NCBI GenBank assembly: GCA_964415295.1
Contig: CAYPYN010000011.1
Location: 1-60,221 of the forward strand
Direction: 5' to 3'
DNA from: SB21 sp964415295
Lineage (GTDB): Bacteria; CLD3; SB21
Length of the DNA: 60,221 nt
The position numbers and the translations under genes were made by a program. Positions within the stretch are counted from its first letter, which is position 1; each line of letters starts with the position of its first letter. Shown here piece after piece: positions 33,308 to 42,871 of this stretch. The notes beneath the pieces were generated by a model. That model saw only the letters and a program-made list of their open reading frames with translations, did not search any database and was not told where the DNA came from.

Positions 33308-35914
33308 ATGGCTAAAGCAGGTAAAAAAGTTTTCCAGGTTGCCAAAGAGTTACTCGTCGGACACGCCGAGATTATAGCCTTTTTGCAGAAAAACGGATAT
33401 AAGACGGTAAAGACCCACATGAGTACGGTCGACGATGAAATGCTCGAGAAGATCCTCGCGCGTTTCAGTAAAGAGAAAAAGCATGCCGATACGTACATCA
33501 AGCAGAAAAAAGGGAAAGGCAAAAAGGACGAGGAACAAACAACGCTTTTTGAACAACCTGCGGAAACCCCTGTACAGCCTGCAGAAACAGAAAAACCGCA
33601 AAGCGCTCCGGATACCCACGAGAAAGCCTTAGAGGAACAGGCTCCGGCGGTAACGCCTCCGGCGGCCGTCGTCGAGGAAAAACATGCGGCCAAAGTTCCG
33701 ACACGCGGCACCGATATGCGTGTGGATGAAGCGGAGAAGATTGAGAAGCCTGCCGATGCCGGAAAGACCGAGAAGAAGAAGGTCGATCTGCTCGAGACGC
33801 TCAAGTCATCCCACAAATCCATTGAGGAATTCAAGCTTGCGTTCGAAAAGGCCCGTCAGCAGCTCGAACGCCAGGCCATGAAGGACGAAGCCGGCGAAGG
33901 TTTCGGCCGCCGCGGCAAGAAGAAGAAAGGCGAAGGAGAAGCGGAAGTCGTTGCCGATGACAAACACGGTAAAGGCAAGAAGAAAAAACGCAAAAAGAAT
34001 AAGGTTGACGAAAAAGACGTTGAAGCCGCCATACGCGAGACGCTGGCGAAAATGGACGAAAGCAAAACGCTTGGGGAAGAGCGTCAGAAACGTAAGAAAC
34101 TAAAAAGAGCGGAACGCGAGGCTGAAGCGCAGGAACTGGCGGCAGCGGAAGATCAGAATATTCTGCGCGTACAAGAGTTTATTTCGGTTCACGAACTGGC
34201 GGATCTGATGGAGGAGGAAGTCTCCGCCGTCATCAAAGCCTGTCTCTCTCTCGGTATCATGGTATCGATCAATCAGCGTCTGGATATGGACACGATTACC
34301 CTGGTAGCCAGTGAGTTCGGCTTCCAGACAGAACGAATCGAAGAGTTTGACAGCGTCGAAATCGAAGAAGAAGAGGAAGATGAAAATGTGCCGCTGGCTC
34401 CAAGGTCTCCGATTGTGACGATCATGGGTCACGTGGACCACGGAAAGACCTCGCTTCTCGACTACATCCGCAGCGCCAACGTTGTTGCGGGAGAGGCGGG
34501 AGGTATCACGCAGCACATCGGTGCTTATGAAGTCGCGCTTCCCGATAAACGCAGGATCACGTTCCTGGATACGCCCGGCCACGAAGCGTTCACGGCCATG
34601 CGCGCCCGCGGTGCGCAGGTCACGGATATTGTCGTTATCGTCGTGGCCGCCGATGACAGCGTCATGCCGCAAACGGTGGAAGCGATCAACCATGCTCAGG
34701 CCGCCGGCGTACCCATTATCATCGCCATTAATAAAGTGGATAAGCCCGAAGCCAACCCGATGCGCATCAAGACCCAGTTATCTGAAAAAAATATCCTCGT
34801 TGAAGACTGGGGCGGTAAATATCAATGCGTCGAGCTTTCCGCGAAGAAAGGCATTAACGTAGATCAATTGCTGGAAAAGATATTACTCGAAGCCGACGTG
34901 ATGGAGCTCAAAGCCAAAGTAGACACATATTGCAAAGGCACGGTCATCGAAGCGCGCCTTGATAAAGGGCGAGGCGCCACAGCGACCGTTCTTGTGGAAT
35001 CCGGCACCATGCAGGTCGGCGATCCTTTTATCTGCGGTATTTACGCCGGACGAGTCAAAGCCATGTACGACGAACGCGGTAATATTGTCAAAAAGGCCGG
35101 TCCATCAACACCGGTGGCCTTGATAGGATTCGACGGTCTTCCGCAGGCCGGCGATAAATTCATCGTGACCAAAAGCGAACGCATCGCTAAGAGCCTGGCT
35201 CTCAAACGGCAGCAACTCAAGCGTGAACAGGACCACCGACGCGTGCGTTTTATGACGCTCGATGAAATATCCAAGCAAGTTCGCGAAGGTAAGGTGTCCA
35301 ACCTGGCCATTATCCTCAAAGGAGACGTGGACGGTTCCGTCGAAGCCCTCAGCGATTCTATCCAAAGGCTCAGCACGGCTGAAGTCAAGGTCAATATCAT
35401 TCACCGCGGTGTCGGCGTTATCACCGAATCCGACGTTCTTCTGGCCGCAGCTTCCGGAGCGATCATCATAGGGTTCCATGTTCGTCCCAACCTCAACGCG
35501 CGGAAACTGGCCGAAAAAGAGAATATTGATATCCGGTATTACAATATCATATACGATTGCATCGAGGACATCCGAAAGGCTCTCGAGGGCTTGCTGGAAC
35601 CGGAATATACCGACAAGATCACTGGTACCGTGGAAATCCGTGAAGTCTTCAAGATTTCCAAGGTTGGAACCGTGGCCGGCTGCTATGTCGTGGACGGTAA
35701 GGTCAACCGAACCCAGCCGATCCGCTTGTTGAGAAACGGCGAGGTGATCCACGAAGGCAGATTGTCATCTCTGAAACGATTTAAAGACGACGCAAGGGAA
35801 GTAGCCTCCGGATTCGAATGCGGTCTTACACTGGAGAATTTCAACGATATCAAGACCGGCGATGTGATCGAATGCTACGAAAAAGTCGAAACTAAACGAA
35901 CCTTATCGGCCTGA
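33308..35914 (+). CDS. infB: Translation initiation factor IF-2
   Basis: 868 residues. Long Lys/Glu/Ala-rich N-terminal region (about 1-360) with a short IF2-N domain. GTPase motifs: GHVDHGKTS near 373, DTPGHEAF and NKVDK. Domains II to IV complete the protein, ending in the fMet-tRNA-binding domain. It places initiator tRNA on the 30S subunit. 33 bases after nusA. Confidence 0.98.
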   Translation: MAKAGKKVFQVAKELLVGHAEIIAFLQKNGYKTVKTHMSTVDDEMLEKILARFSKEKKHADTYIKQKKGKGKKDEEQTTLFEQPAETPVQPAETEKPQSAPDTHEKALEEQAPAVTPPAAVVEEKHAAKVPTRGTDMRVDEAEKIEKPADAGKTEKKKVDLLETLKSSHKSIEEFKLAFEKARQQLERQAMKDEAGEGFGRRGKKKKGEGEAEVVADDKHGKGKKKKRKKNKVDEKDVEAAIRETLAKMDESKTLGEERQKRKKLKRAEREAEAQELAAAEDQNILRVQEFISVHELADLMEEEVSAVIKACLSLGIMVSINQRLDMDTITLVASEFGFQTERIEEFDSVEIEEEEEDENVPLAPRSPIVTIMGHVDHGKTSLLDYIRSANVVAGEAGGITQHIGAYEVALPDKRRITFLDTPGHEAFTAMRARGAQVTDIVVIVVAADDSVMPQTVEAINHAQAAGVPIIIAINKVDKPEANPMRIKTQLSEKNILVEDWGGKYQCVELSAKKGINVDQLLEKILLEADVMELKAKVDTYCKGTVIEARLDKGRGATATVLVESGTMQVGDPFICGIYAGRVKAMYDERGNIVKKAGPSTPVALIGFDGLPQAGDKFIVTKSERIAKSLALKRQQLKREQDHRRVRFMTLDEISKQVREGKVSNLAIILKGDVDGSVEALSDSIQRLSTAEVKVNIIHRGVGVITESDVLLAAASGAIIIGFHVRPNLNARKLAEKENIDIRYYNIIYDCIEDIRKALEGLLEPEYTDKITGTVEIREVFKISKVGTVAGCYVVDGKVNRTQPIRLLRNGEVIHEGRLSSLKRFKDDAREVASGFECGLTLENFNDIKTGDVIECYEKVETKRTLSA

Positions 35915-35916
35915 TC

Positions 35917-36198
35917 ATGCTTGTTGGGGTGTGCGAACTTGAGCTGTTCATTCACACGAGCGCGTCGCTCAAGGAAAAACGCTTCGTCATCAAAAGCATC
36001 AAAGACCAGGTGATGAAGAAATTTAACGTGGCTATTGCCGAGGTTAAACACCTGGACAAGTGGCAATTGGCCGGACTGGGGATCGCTACCGTCAGCAACG
36101 ATCATCGGATCATCAGACAGACTTTCGATGAGATCATCAAACTGATTGAAGCCAAAGGCGAGGCCGAAATCATATCAAAATCGGAACAAACTTATTAG
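35917..36198 (+). CDS. ylxP: DUF503 / YlxP-like protein
   Basis: 93 residues, two bases after infB. MLVGVCELELFIHTSASLKE and the KRFVIKSIKDQV helix are typical for DUF503, a small ferredoxin-like-fold protein that sits between infB and rbfA in many bacteria. Role probably linked to ribosome assembly; not established here. Confidence 0.93.
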   Translation: MLVGVCELELFIHTSASLKEKRFVIKSIKDQVMKKFNVAIAEVKHLDKWQLAGLGIATVSNDHRIIRQTFDEIIKLIEAKGEAEIISKSEQTY

Positions 36199-36201
36199 CC
36201 T

Positions 36202-36552
36202 ATGAACCAACGCAACCACAGACTATCCGAACTCATCTACCGTGAGATCGGCTCTATCCTCCTGACCGAAATGAGGGATCCGCGCTTCAAAGAGGTTACG
36301 GTAACAGGCGTTAAGTTGAATGATGACTTGAGTTACGCTAAGGTATATTTTACTTTACATGATGCAGGAAAAACTAAAGAAATTGCCAAGGCTCTGAACA
36401 ATGCTCAGGGGTTTTTTCGTACGAAAATCGGCGAACGCATCGACGTAAAATACATACCGCAGATCAAATTCTATTTTGATGAAGCGCAGGAAAACGCCGA
36501 CAAACTCGAGCGGATCTTCAAAGAAATTCACAGTGAAAAACACCACTCCTGA
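36202..36552 (+). CDS. rbfA: Ribosome-binding factor A
   Basis: 116 residues with the KH-like fold: MRDPRFKEVTVTGVKLNDDL and the helix with AKALNNAQGFFRTKIGERI followed by IPQIKFYFDE. Needed for late 30S maturation and 16S 5' end processing. Begins three bases after ylxP. Confidence 0.96.
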   Translation: MNQRNHRLSELIYREIGSILLTEMRDPRFKEVTVTGVKLNDDLSYAKVYFTLHDAGKTKEIAKALNNAQGFFRTKIGERIDVKYIPQIKFYFDEAQENADKLERIFKEIHSEKHHS

Positions 36553-36607
36553 CTTCCCCTTATTTACCAACAGGAATTTTTCGATCGATCATAACGATTT
36601 CCCGGGT

Positions 36608-37324
36608 ATGGGATCGAAAAATCCATTGGAAATTTTTGATAATGGCGCCGTGCTGCTTGTGGATAAACCGGCCGGATGGACATCATTCGACGTTGTAAAC
36701 AAGATCCGAATCCTTAGCCGCGCCAAAAAAGTCGGTCACTGCGGAACGCTGGATCCTTTTGCGACCGGCCTGCTGATACTTTGCACCGGCAAAGCGACAC
36801 GCGCGGTGGATCAATTTTCAGCCCTGCCAAAGGTCTATCAATGTGAATTTGTTTTTGGAAAGACAACAGATACCTTCGACTGTGAAGGCCAGGTGCTTGC
36901 GGAAGCTCCAGTCGGAGACTATTCCACAGATTTTCTTTCAGATCTTGCGAAGAAATTTGTAGGACAAATCGAACAGGTGCCGCCCGCGTTTTCAGCGATA
37001 AAAATAGGAGGGGTTGCCGCATACAAGTTGGCCCGAAAAGGTAAGGTTCCGGACTTAAAAGCGCGCCTGATTGAGATTACCGCTTTTGATATTTTATCTT
37101 ACGAAAAACCGGTACTGCGTGCCCGCATCAGCTGTTCCAAAGGAACCTATATTCGGGCCGTCGCCAGAGATTTGGGAGCGATGCTGGGCTGCGGGGCCTT
37201 CGTTCAGACTTTAAGGCGTGAGGCCATTGGCGGATACACTTGCCGAGAAGCGGCAACGATAGAACAGATCAGGGAGACCATTCACACGTTGAGGACAACG
37301 AATGCCGATACGAACCGATCTTGA
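36608..37324 (+). CDS. truB: tRNA pseudouridine-55 synthase
   Basis: About 238 residues from ATG 36608, after which the family sequence DNGAVLLVDKPAGWTSFDVV starts at once. Earlier in-frame starts inside rbfA (from 36476) would add residues unlike TruB. Catalytic Asp in GTLDPFATGLL. Forms the T-loop pseudouridine in tRNA. Its end overlaps ribF by 23 bases. Exact start uncertain since no strong ribosome site is seen. Confidence 0.95.
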   Translation: MGSKNPLEIFDNGAVLLVDKPAGWTSFDVVNKIRILSRAKKVGHCGTLDPFATGLLILCTGKATRAVDQFSALPKVYQCEFVFGKTTDTFDCEGQVLAEAPVGDYSTDFLSDLAKKFVGQIEQVPPAFSAIKIGGVAAYKLARKGKVPDLKARLIEITAFDILSYEKPVLRARISCSKGTYIRAVARDLGAMLGCGAFVQTLRREAIGGYTCREAATIEQIRETIHTLRTTNADTNRS

Positions 37325-38240
37325 TAACATCCAGTTCTCCAAAGATACGATCCTGACCATCGGCACTTTCGATGGCGTTCACATCGGTCATCAAAGTATC
37401 CTGAAAAACCTGGTTGAAGAGGCCAAACGATTCGGTTGGCGCAGCGCGCTCCTTACGTTTGAACCGCACCCGCAAACGGTGATAAGACCCGAACGTTCAC
37501 CGCACCTCAGGATTTTGACGACGATAGAGGAGAAGGAGGAGATACTTGAGAACCTGGGTCTTGACGTATTGATTGTAGCGAAATTTGATCAAAGCCTTGC
37601 TTCTAAAACCGGCGAAGAGTTCATCAGGGATATTCTTCTGAAAAAGATAGGTATGTCCAAGTGTGTGATCGGTCACGATCATGCTTTCGGAAAGAACCGG
37701 TCAGGAAATTTTGAGCTCATGAAAAAAATGTCTCTGGAAAACAATTACGACGTTGAACAGATCGAAACCTTTATGCACGACGGCCTTGTGGTCAAAAGCA
37801 CCGTGATCAGAAACCTTATTCACGATGGCGACACGATGAAGGCCAATCAATTACTCGGCCGTCCTTATTGGTTTACTGGAAAAGTATCCAGGGGCGACGG
37901 CCGCGGACGAACGATCGGTTTTCCCACCGCCAACATCGAGGGTTCCCCGTTGAAATTAGTGCCCAAAGAAGGGATTTACGCTTGCCGAGTCTCGTTAGAC
38001 AATAAGCGGTACAAGGCTGTCACAAATATCGGTTCACGTCCGACTTTCAAGGAGGATGACCGCCGTCTGATCGAAGCCCATGTTCTGGATTTTGACGGCA
38101 ACTTGTACGGCAAAGAAGTTCGAATCGAATTCATGTATCGGATTCGTGATGAGAGGAAATTCGACTCCACCATTGAACTTCAAAAGCAGATCTGGCAGGA
38201 TATTGAGACGGCAAGAAGCCGGGGATTCGGATCCGACTAA
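37302..38240 (+). CDS. ribF: Bifunctional riboflavin kinase / FAD synthetase
   Basis: 312 residues. N-terminal FMN adenylyltransferase with TIGTFDGVHIGHQ, and C-terminal flavokinase with GDGRGRTIGFPTANI. Converts riboflavin to FMN and FAD. Overlaps truB and is the last gene before the rpsO promoter. Confidence 0.97.
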   Translation: MPIRTDLDNIQFSKDTILTIGTFDGVHIGHQSILKNLVEEAKRFGWRSALLTFEPHPQTVIRPERSPHLRILTTIEEKEEILENLGLDVLIVAKFDQSLASKTGEEFIRDILLKKIGMSKCVIGHDHAFGKNRSGNFELMKKMSLENNYDVEQIETFMHDGLVVKSTVIRNLIHDGDTMKANQLLGRPYWFTGKVSRGDGRGRTIGFPTANIEGSPLKLVPKEGIYACRVSLDNKRYKAVTNIGSRPTFKEDDRRLIEAHVLDFDGNLYGKEVRIEFMYRIRDERKFDSTIELQKQIWQDIETARSRGFGSD

Positions 38241-38256
38241 GTTTTTAAAAAAGTAT

Positions 38257-38286
38257 TTGATTTATATGAATTAGTATCATATATTC
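38257..38286 (+). promoter_or_regulatory. Promoter of rpsO
   Basis: TTG at 38257-38259, 20 bases, TATATTC at 38280-38286; the rpsO ATG is about 55 bases on. Confidence 0.6.
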
Positions 38287-38341
38287 CGTGCAACTTGAGA
38301 AGTCTTAAGTGATTAAAAAATAAAAGGAGAAATGAATTCCC

Positions 38342-38617
38342 ATGGCTGTGACCAAAGAAATGAGACAAGAAACTATTAAGAAATACGGAGGCGGTTCCGT
38401 CAAGAATACCGGCGCCACTGAAGTTCAGATTGCGCTGCTTACGGAACATATCAACGATCTGACCAAACATCTGCAGACACATATCAAGGATCACAGTTCG
38501 CGCCGTTCTCTGCTCAAGATGGTCGGTCAGCGTAAACGCCTTCTGACTTATTTGACCAAGACCGATATTNNNNNNNNNNACCGGTCGCTGATCAATGAAC
38601 TTGGTATAAGAAAGTAA
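38342..38617 (+). CDS. rpsO: 30S ribosomal protein S15 (contains assembly gap)
   Basis: 91 codons including the gap. MAVTKEMRQETIKKYGG, then STRT-like NTGATEVQIALLTEHI and HSSRRSLLKMVGQRKRLL are classic S15. AAAGGAG lies upstream. Ten Ns at 38570-38579 interrupt the last part, between DI and RSLINELGIRK. S15 binds the central domain of 16S rRNA. The frame is kept across the gap, but the true gap length may differ. Confidence 0.95.
   Translation: MAVTKEMRQETIKKYGGGSVKNTGATEVQIALLTEHINDLTKHLQTHIKDHSSRRSLLKMVGQRKRLLTYLTKTDIXXXXRSLINELGIRK
38570..38579. other. Assembly gap (10 N)
   Basis: Ten undetermined bases in rpsO. Alignment to S15 from memory (D-x-x-R-Y-x-x-L-I) suggests about seven real bases would fit better: the codon ending the gap is NAC, probably TAC for the conserved Tyr. 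Ten is probably a placeholder length. Confidence 0.95.
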
Positions 38618-38624
38618 CCAACAA

Positions 38625-38663
38625 GACAAAAGTTAAACTTAGCGGTTTAACTTTTGTCGTTTT
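38625..38663 (+). terminator. Terminator of rpsO
   Basis: Perfect 14-bp stem GACAAAAGTTAAAC (38625-38638) / GTTTAACTTTTGTC (38645-38658) with a six-base loop, then GTTTT. Confidence 0.85.
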
Positions 38664-38674
38664 ATAACGACAAT

Positions 38675-38790
38675 TTGAATAGCGATAGGTGAGGTTTTTG
38701 GATTCGTCATTCTAAATGGGTCTTCACGCAAGGAGGATACATTTAGGCTGACGTTCCACTCTAAATCTCGCCGTACTTACCGCTATTCAA
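38675..38790 (+). promoter_or_regulatory. Long-range stem in pnp leader
   Basis: TTGAATAGCG (38675-38684) is a perfect complement of CGCTATTCAA (38781-38790). It would enclose 96 bases and close 34 bases before the pnp start. In E. coli a stem in the pnp leader is cut by RNase III and PNPase for autoregulation; this could be a counterpart, by inference only. Confidence 0.5.
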
Positions 38791-38824
38791 GTGCATCATT
38801 CACTCACATAAGGAGTAAGTACAC

Positions 38825-40942
38825 ATGATTTTTTCAAAAGAAATGGAGATCGGCGGGAAGAAACTGCGGATCGAGACAGGGCGCGTGGCCCGGCAAGCGG
38901 ACGGCGCCGTAATGGTTAGTTACGGCGATACCGTTGTCCTTGCGACCGTTGTTTCCGGTAAAGACCTCAAAGAGGGAGTAGATTTTTTCCCTCTGTCCGT
39001 AGACTATCGTGAAAGCGCCTATGCCGGCGGAAAAATTCCCGGCGGATTTTTCAAGCGCGAGGGCCGTCCTACCGAAAAAGAAATTCTTTCCAGCCGTCTT
39101 ATCGACAGGCCCATCCGTCCTTTGTTTCCCGAAGGATACCTTTTTGACACGATCGTCAATGTCAACGTTCTGTCCAGCGACAAGGAATACAACGCCGACG
39201 TGCTTGGCGGCATCGGTGCGTCTGCGGCGCTGACCGTCAGCGATATTCCGTTTCACGGTCCCATAGCTTCAGTCCGTGTCGGACGTATCGACGGCCAAAT
39301 GGTCATCAATCCAAGCTTTGAACAATTAGAAACAAGCGATATGGATATTGTGGTGTCGGGAACCAAAGATTCCATCGCCATGGTCGAAGGGGAATCCAGG
39401 GAAATATCCGAAGACGATATGCTTAACGCCATTCTTTTTGCACACCAAACCATAAAACAGATCGTCGCGCTTCAGGAGGAATTGGCCGCGGAAGTCAAAA
39501 GACCGAAACGCACGTTCGAGCCGGTTAAGCTGGATGAAACCTTCTTGCGGGAAGTCACCTCGGTGGCCAAACCGAAGGTTTATGAAGCCGATCGTATTGC
39601 CGACAAGACCGAGCGCAACAATAAGCTTAAAGAATTAAAAAAGGCGCTGATCGAACAATTCACAGAAAAATATCCTGAATGCGATGCGGCCGTGTCCAGA
39701 GTCGTAGAAGACCTTCAATACCAGGATATGCGCAGCATGATTCTCGATGAAAAACGCCGACTTGATGGACGCAAGATGACAGATATACGACCCATCACAT
39801 GTGATATCAATCTTCTGCCGCGTGTTCACGGTTCCGCTTTGTTTACCAGAGGTCAGACACAGGCGCTCGTCGTTACCACTCTTGGAACCAAAATCGACGA
39901 ACAGTTTATCGATGGTATTGATCCCGTTTCAGACAAACGATTCATGCTGCATTACAATTTTCCGCCATTCTCAGTGGGAGAAGCGAGAATGTCCCGCGGT
40001 CCAGGCAGGCGGGAGATTGGACATGGCAATTTGGCTGAACGGGCGCTTAAGGTCGTTTTACCGGATGAAGCCGATTTCCCTTATACGGTTCGTATCGTCA
40101 GCGAGATCCTTGAATCTAACGGTTCCAGCTCCATGGCCTCCGTGTGCGGTGGATCCCTTTCATTGATGGACGCCGGTGTTCCGATCAAATCTTCGGTAGC
40201 AGGCATAGCCATGGGTCTGATCAAGGAGGACAACAAATACGCGATCCTGAGCGATATCCTGGGTGATGAAGATCACCTTGGGGACATGGACTTTAAAGTG
40301 GCTGGCACGGCCAACGGTATCACCGCATGTCAGATGGATATCAAAATAAAGGGTATATCGCCGGAAATTATGCGTGAGGCACTGGCTCAGGCCAAAGAGG
40401 GGCGTATTCACATTATGGGAATCATGAACCAGACAATTTCTCAGGCCAAAGTGGACATATCGCCCTACGCGCCGAAGATCACTACCATCAAGATTAAAGT
40501 TGATCAAATCGGCCTGGTCATCGGTCCCGGCGGTAAGACCATTCGTGAAATCGTGGAAAAATCTGGTGCCAAGATCGATATCGGCGAGGACGGAACGGTT
40601 TTCATTGCATCGGTAAATGCCGAAGGCAGTGAAATCGCGATCAACTACATCCGCGGTCTTACTGAGGACCCTGAAAAAGGCAAGACCTACAAAGGAACCG
40701 TGAAGAAAATAACGGACTTCGGAGCCTTTGTGGAAATTCTGCCTGGAAAAGAAGGACTATTGCATATCTCTGAAATTGACCATAAACGGGTTCAAAAGGT
40801 AGAGGAATATCTCAAGCTGGGAGATGAAGTAGAGGTTCTGCTTCAGGAGATCATAACCCGTGACGGCAAGACTAAGTACGAATTAAGCCGAAAGGCCCTG
40901 CTCAGGAAAGAACATCACCACGAAGCAGAAAAAAAGCACTAA
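38825..40942 (+). CDS. pnp: Polyribonucleotide nucleotidyltransferase (PNPase)
   Basis: 705 residues; AAGGAG before the ATG. Two RNase-PH domains (the second with GRREIGHGNLAERAL), then a KH domain with GLVIGPGGKTIREI near 562-575 and an S1 domain with GTVKKITDFGAFVEI. The 3'-5' phosphorolytic RNA exonuclease of the degradosome. rpsO-pnp order is common; the terminator between them and the leader stem suggest separate tuning. Confidence 0.98.
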   Translation: MIFSKEMEIGGKKLRIETGRVARQADGAVMVSYGDTVVLATVVSGKDLKEGVDFFPLSVDYRESAYAGGKIPGGFFKREGRPTEKEILSSRLIDRPIRPLFPEGYLFDTIVNVNVLSSDKEYNADVLGGIGASAALTVSDIPFHGPIASVRVGRIDGQMVINPSFEQLETSDMDIVVSGTKDSIAMVEGESREISEDDMLNAILFAHQTIKQIVALQEELAAEVKRPKRTFEPVKLDETFLREVTSVAKPKVYEADRIADKTERNNKLKELKKALIEQFTEKYPECDAAVSRVVEDLQYQDMRSMILDEKRRLDGRKMTDIRPITCDINLLPRVHGSALFTRGQTQALVVTTLGTKIDEQFIDGIDPVSDKRFMLHYNFPPFSVGEARMSRGPGRREIGHGNLAERALKVVLPDEADFPYTVRIVSEILESNGSSSMASVCGGSLSLMDAGVPIKSSVAGIAMGLIKEDNKYAILSDILGDEDHLGDMDFKVAGTANGITACQMDIKIKGISPEIMREALAQAKEGRIHIMGIMNQTISQAKVDISPYAPKITTIKIKVDQIGLVIGPGGKTIREIVEKSGAKIDIGEDGTVFIASVNAEGSEIAINYIRGLTEDPEKGKTYKGTVKKITDFGAFVEILPGKEGLLHISEIDHKRVQKVEEYLKLGDEVEVLLQEIITRDGKTKYELSRKALLRKEHHHEAEKKH

Positions 40943-42274
40943 ATGAAGAAACGGTACGATAGCCGTTCACCGTCTGCTTTTGACCATGCATACAGCGCGT
41001 CGAATACGAAAACGCTTTATAGCGAAGAGAACTATTCGAAGATCGTGCTGGATAACGGACTCACCGTTTTATCCCAAAACATGCCCAACCTCCGATCTAT
41101 AACGATCGGGGTATGGGTCATGGTGGGGGGAAGGTACGAATCTCCCTCCAATATGGGGATCTGCCATTTCATAGAGCACTCCGTCTTCAAAGGTACCCGA
41201 AACAGGAACGCACTTCAGATTGCCAAGTCACTGGAGAATGTCGGCGGCAATATGAATGCATTTACCAGTAAAGAACAGACCTGCTATTACGCTACCATTT
41301 TGAGCGAAGACCTGCCTTTAGCCATTGACGTGCTTTCCGACCTGGTGCAGAACGCTTCTTTTGATCCCAAGGAAATAGACAGAGAGAAACAAGTCATCAT
41401 TGAGGAAATAAAGGACACCGAGGACTCTCCAGAGGAGTATATACAAGACCATTTTTACGGACAATTATTTAGAAAACATGCACTTGGCTTCAGTATATTG
41501 GGCTCAAAGGAGACCGTATCCGGCTTTTCACGCGATACTTTGTTCGATTTTTACAGTAAGCACTATGTACCATCGAATATGGTCATATCAATTGCCGGGA
41601 ATTTCGACCAGAAGCGGCTTGTAGATCTGGTCATAAAGAAATTTCGGCAACCAAGAAAGGGAATTGTGAACCGTTCGTATTGGCCTTCTGGTATGAAGAA
41701 ATATGAAGTCGCAAATCGAACTGGAAAAAAGGAAGTCATCCAGAAGAAGATCTCCCAAGCTCATATTTGTTTAGGAACCCCCATTAGGATAAGCTACTTA
41801 AGTAATAAGAAATTCAACTATTTAGCTTTGAATACGATATTAGGCGGGGGAATGAGTTCCAGGTTATTCCAGAAGGTTCGTGAAAAACAAGGATTGGCTT
41901 ATTCGATATACAGTTTTGTGGATTTCATGTATGATACTGGCGTTTTTGGAGTATACATGGCAACGGACAAGGCCAGGCTTGATAAATCACTTGAGACCGT
42001 CAGGTCTGAGTGCCAAAAGCTGGTATCCAACTCCGTAAAAGGCCATGAACTCAAAATGGCCAAAGCACAAATCAAGGCCAATTTGCTTTTCGGCCTTGAA
42101 AGTACGTCGACCAGAATGATCAGATTGGCAAAAAATGAGATCTATTTAGGAAAAAAGCTGGACATTTCGGAGATTACGGATTATATTGATAAGTTATCAT
42201 TGGAGGATATCCAAAAAGCGGCGGATCACGTGGCAAAGTGTGTCGACGATATGGAAATATCCATACTTTATTAG
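40943..42274 (+). CDS. M16-family zinc peptidase
   Basis: 443 residues. Inverted zinc motif HFIEH at 75-79, with the downstream EEIKDTEDSPEE region that carries the third ligand Glu. The second half is the inactive paired domain with GGGMSSRLFQKVREKQGLAY. Starts immediately after the pnp stop, so translation is coupled. An M16 peptidase after pnp is frequent, for example in Bacillus. Processes peptides or small proteins; the substrate is unknown. Base use becomes more AT-rich toward the 3' end. Confidence 0.96.
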   Translation: MKKRYDSRSPSAFDHAYSASNTKTLYSEENYSKIVLDNGLTVLSQNMPNLRSITIGVWVMVGGRYESPSNMGICHFIEHSVFKGTRNRNALQIAKSLENVGGNMNAFTSKEQTCYYATILSEDLPLAIDVLSDLVQNASFDPKEIDREKQVIIEEIKDTEDSPEEYIQDHFYGQLFRKHALGFSILGSKETVSGFSRDTLFDFYSKHYVPSNMVISIAGNFDQKRLVDLVIKKFRQPRKGIVNRSYWPSGMKKYEVANRTGKKEVIQKKISQAHICLGTPIRISYLSNKKFNYLALNTILGGGMSSRLFQKVREKQGLAYSIYSFVDFMYDTGVFGVYMATDKARLDKSLETVRSECQKLVSNSVKGHELKMAKAQIKANLLFGLESTSTRMIRLAKNEIYLGKKLDISEITDYIDKLSLEDIQKAADHVAKCVDDMEISILY

Positions 42275-42280
42275 CGTATA

Positions 42281-42311
42281 TTGTATATTATCAATATATT
42301 AAGATACTTAT
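42281..42311 (+). promoter_or_regulatory. Possible promoter of MerR-like gene
   Basis: TTG at 42281-42283 and TACTTAT from 42305, spacing 21 rather than 20. Weaker match to the local consensus. Confidence 0.35.
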
Positions 42312-42422
42312 CATCTCAGGCACTTAAAACAGACAATTATCTATGCTCCCATTTCAGAGTATGCGTGCTCCCGTGAATCCATCAAAACCGATGTCAATCT
42401 ATTAACTTAACGTATTAATCGT

Positions 42423-42758
42423 ATGTCAGTTGTAGTAAAAAAGCTATATTATACGATCAGTGAAGTATGCGACTTGACGCAGCTCAAGCAATACGTGTTG
42501 CGTTACTGGGAAAATGAATTTGATCTGCTGAAGCCGTCCAAGAATCGATCCGGAAACCGCATCTACACCAAAGAGGACATCGACAACATCCTTTTGATCA
42601 AGAAGCTTCTTTATGAAGAGAAGTACACGATTGAAGGGGCAAAGAGGAAATTGGCGGAGGAGGGTTCATTACTGGAAGCGCGCTCGGAAATGGATATTCA
42701 GGAAGTGATACAGGACATAAGGTCGGAAATCAAGGATCTGATCAGAGAGCTTGAGTGA
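42423..42758 (+). CDS. MerR-family transcriptional regulator
   Basis: 111 residues. The winged-helix domain is clear: YYTISEVCDLTQLKQYVLRY, then NRSGNRIYTKEDIDNILLIK. The C-terminal helix is short and acidic, so the protein is near the minimal size and lacks an effector domain. Such stand-alone MerR proteins are widespread in FCB bacteria. Target unknown. Confidence 0.93.
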   Translation: MSVVVKKLYYTISEVCDLTQLKQYVLRYWENEFDLLKPSKNRSGNRIYTKEDIDNILLIKKLLYEEKYTIEGAKRKLAEEGSLLEARSEMDIQEVIQDIRSEIKDLIRELE

Positions 42759-42768
42759 ATAATAAATA

Positions 42769-42796
42769 AGCCCGCAGAGTGTAGTCTACGGGCTTT
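42769..42796 (+). terminator. Terminator after MerR-like gene
   Basis: AGCCCGCAGA (42769-42778) pairs with TCTACGGGCT (42785-42794), one mismatch, then TT. It lies between convergent genes and could serve both. Confidence 0.65.
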
Positions 42797-42871
42797 ACAT
42801 TCAAAATACTAGTTTACATAATATATATTATACATCTAAAAGCCATGTCTGATATCCATGAACAATATCGG

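Noticed and set aside
33295..33834. Minus-strand Ser/Phe-rich frame opposite infB
   Set aside because: It is a shadow of the Lys/Glu-rich IF-2 N-terminal region, with low-complexity composition.
36476..36607. 44-residue N-terminal extension of TruB
   Set aside because: It lies mostly inside rbfA in another frame and does not resemble TruB, which starts near 36608.
38625..38824. Riboswitch before pnp
   Set aside because: Apart from the terminator of rpsO and one long-range stem, I see no known riboswitch motif.
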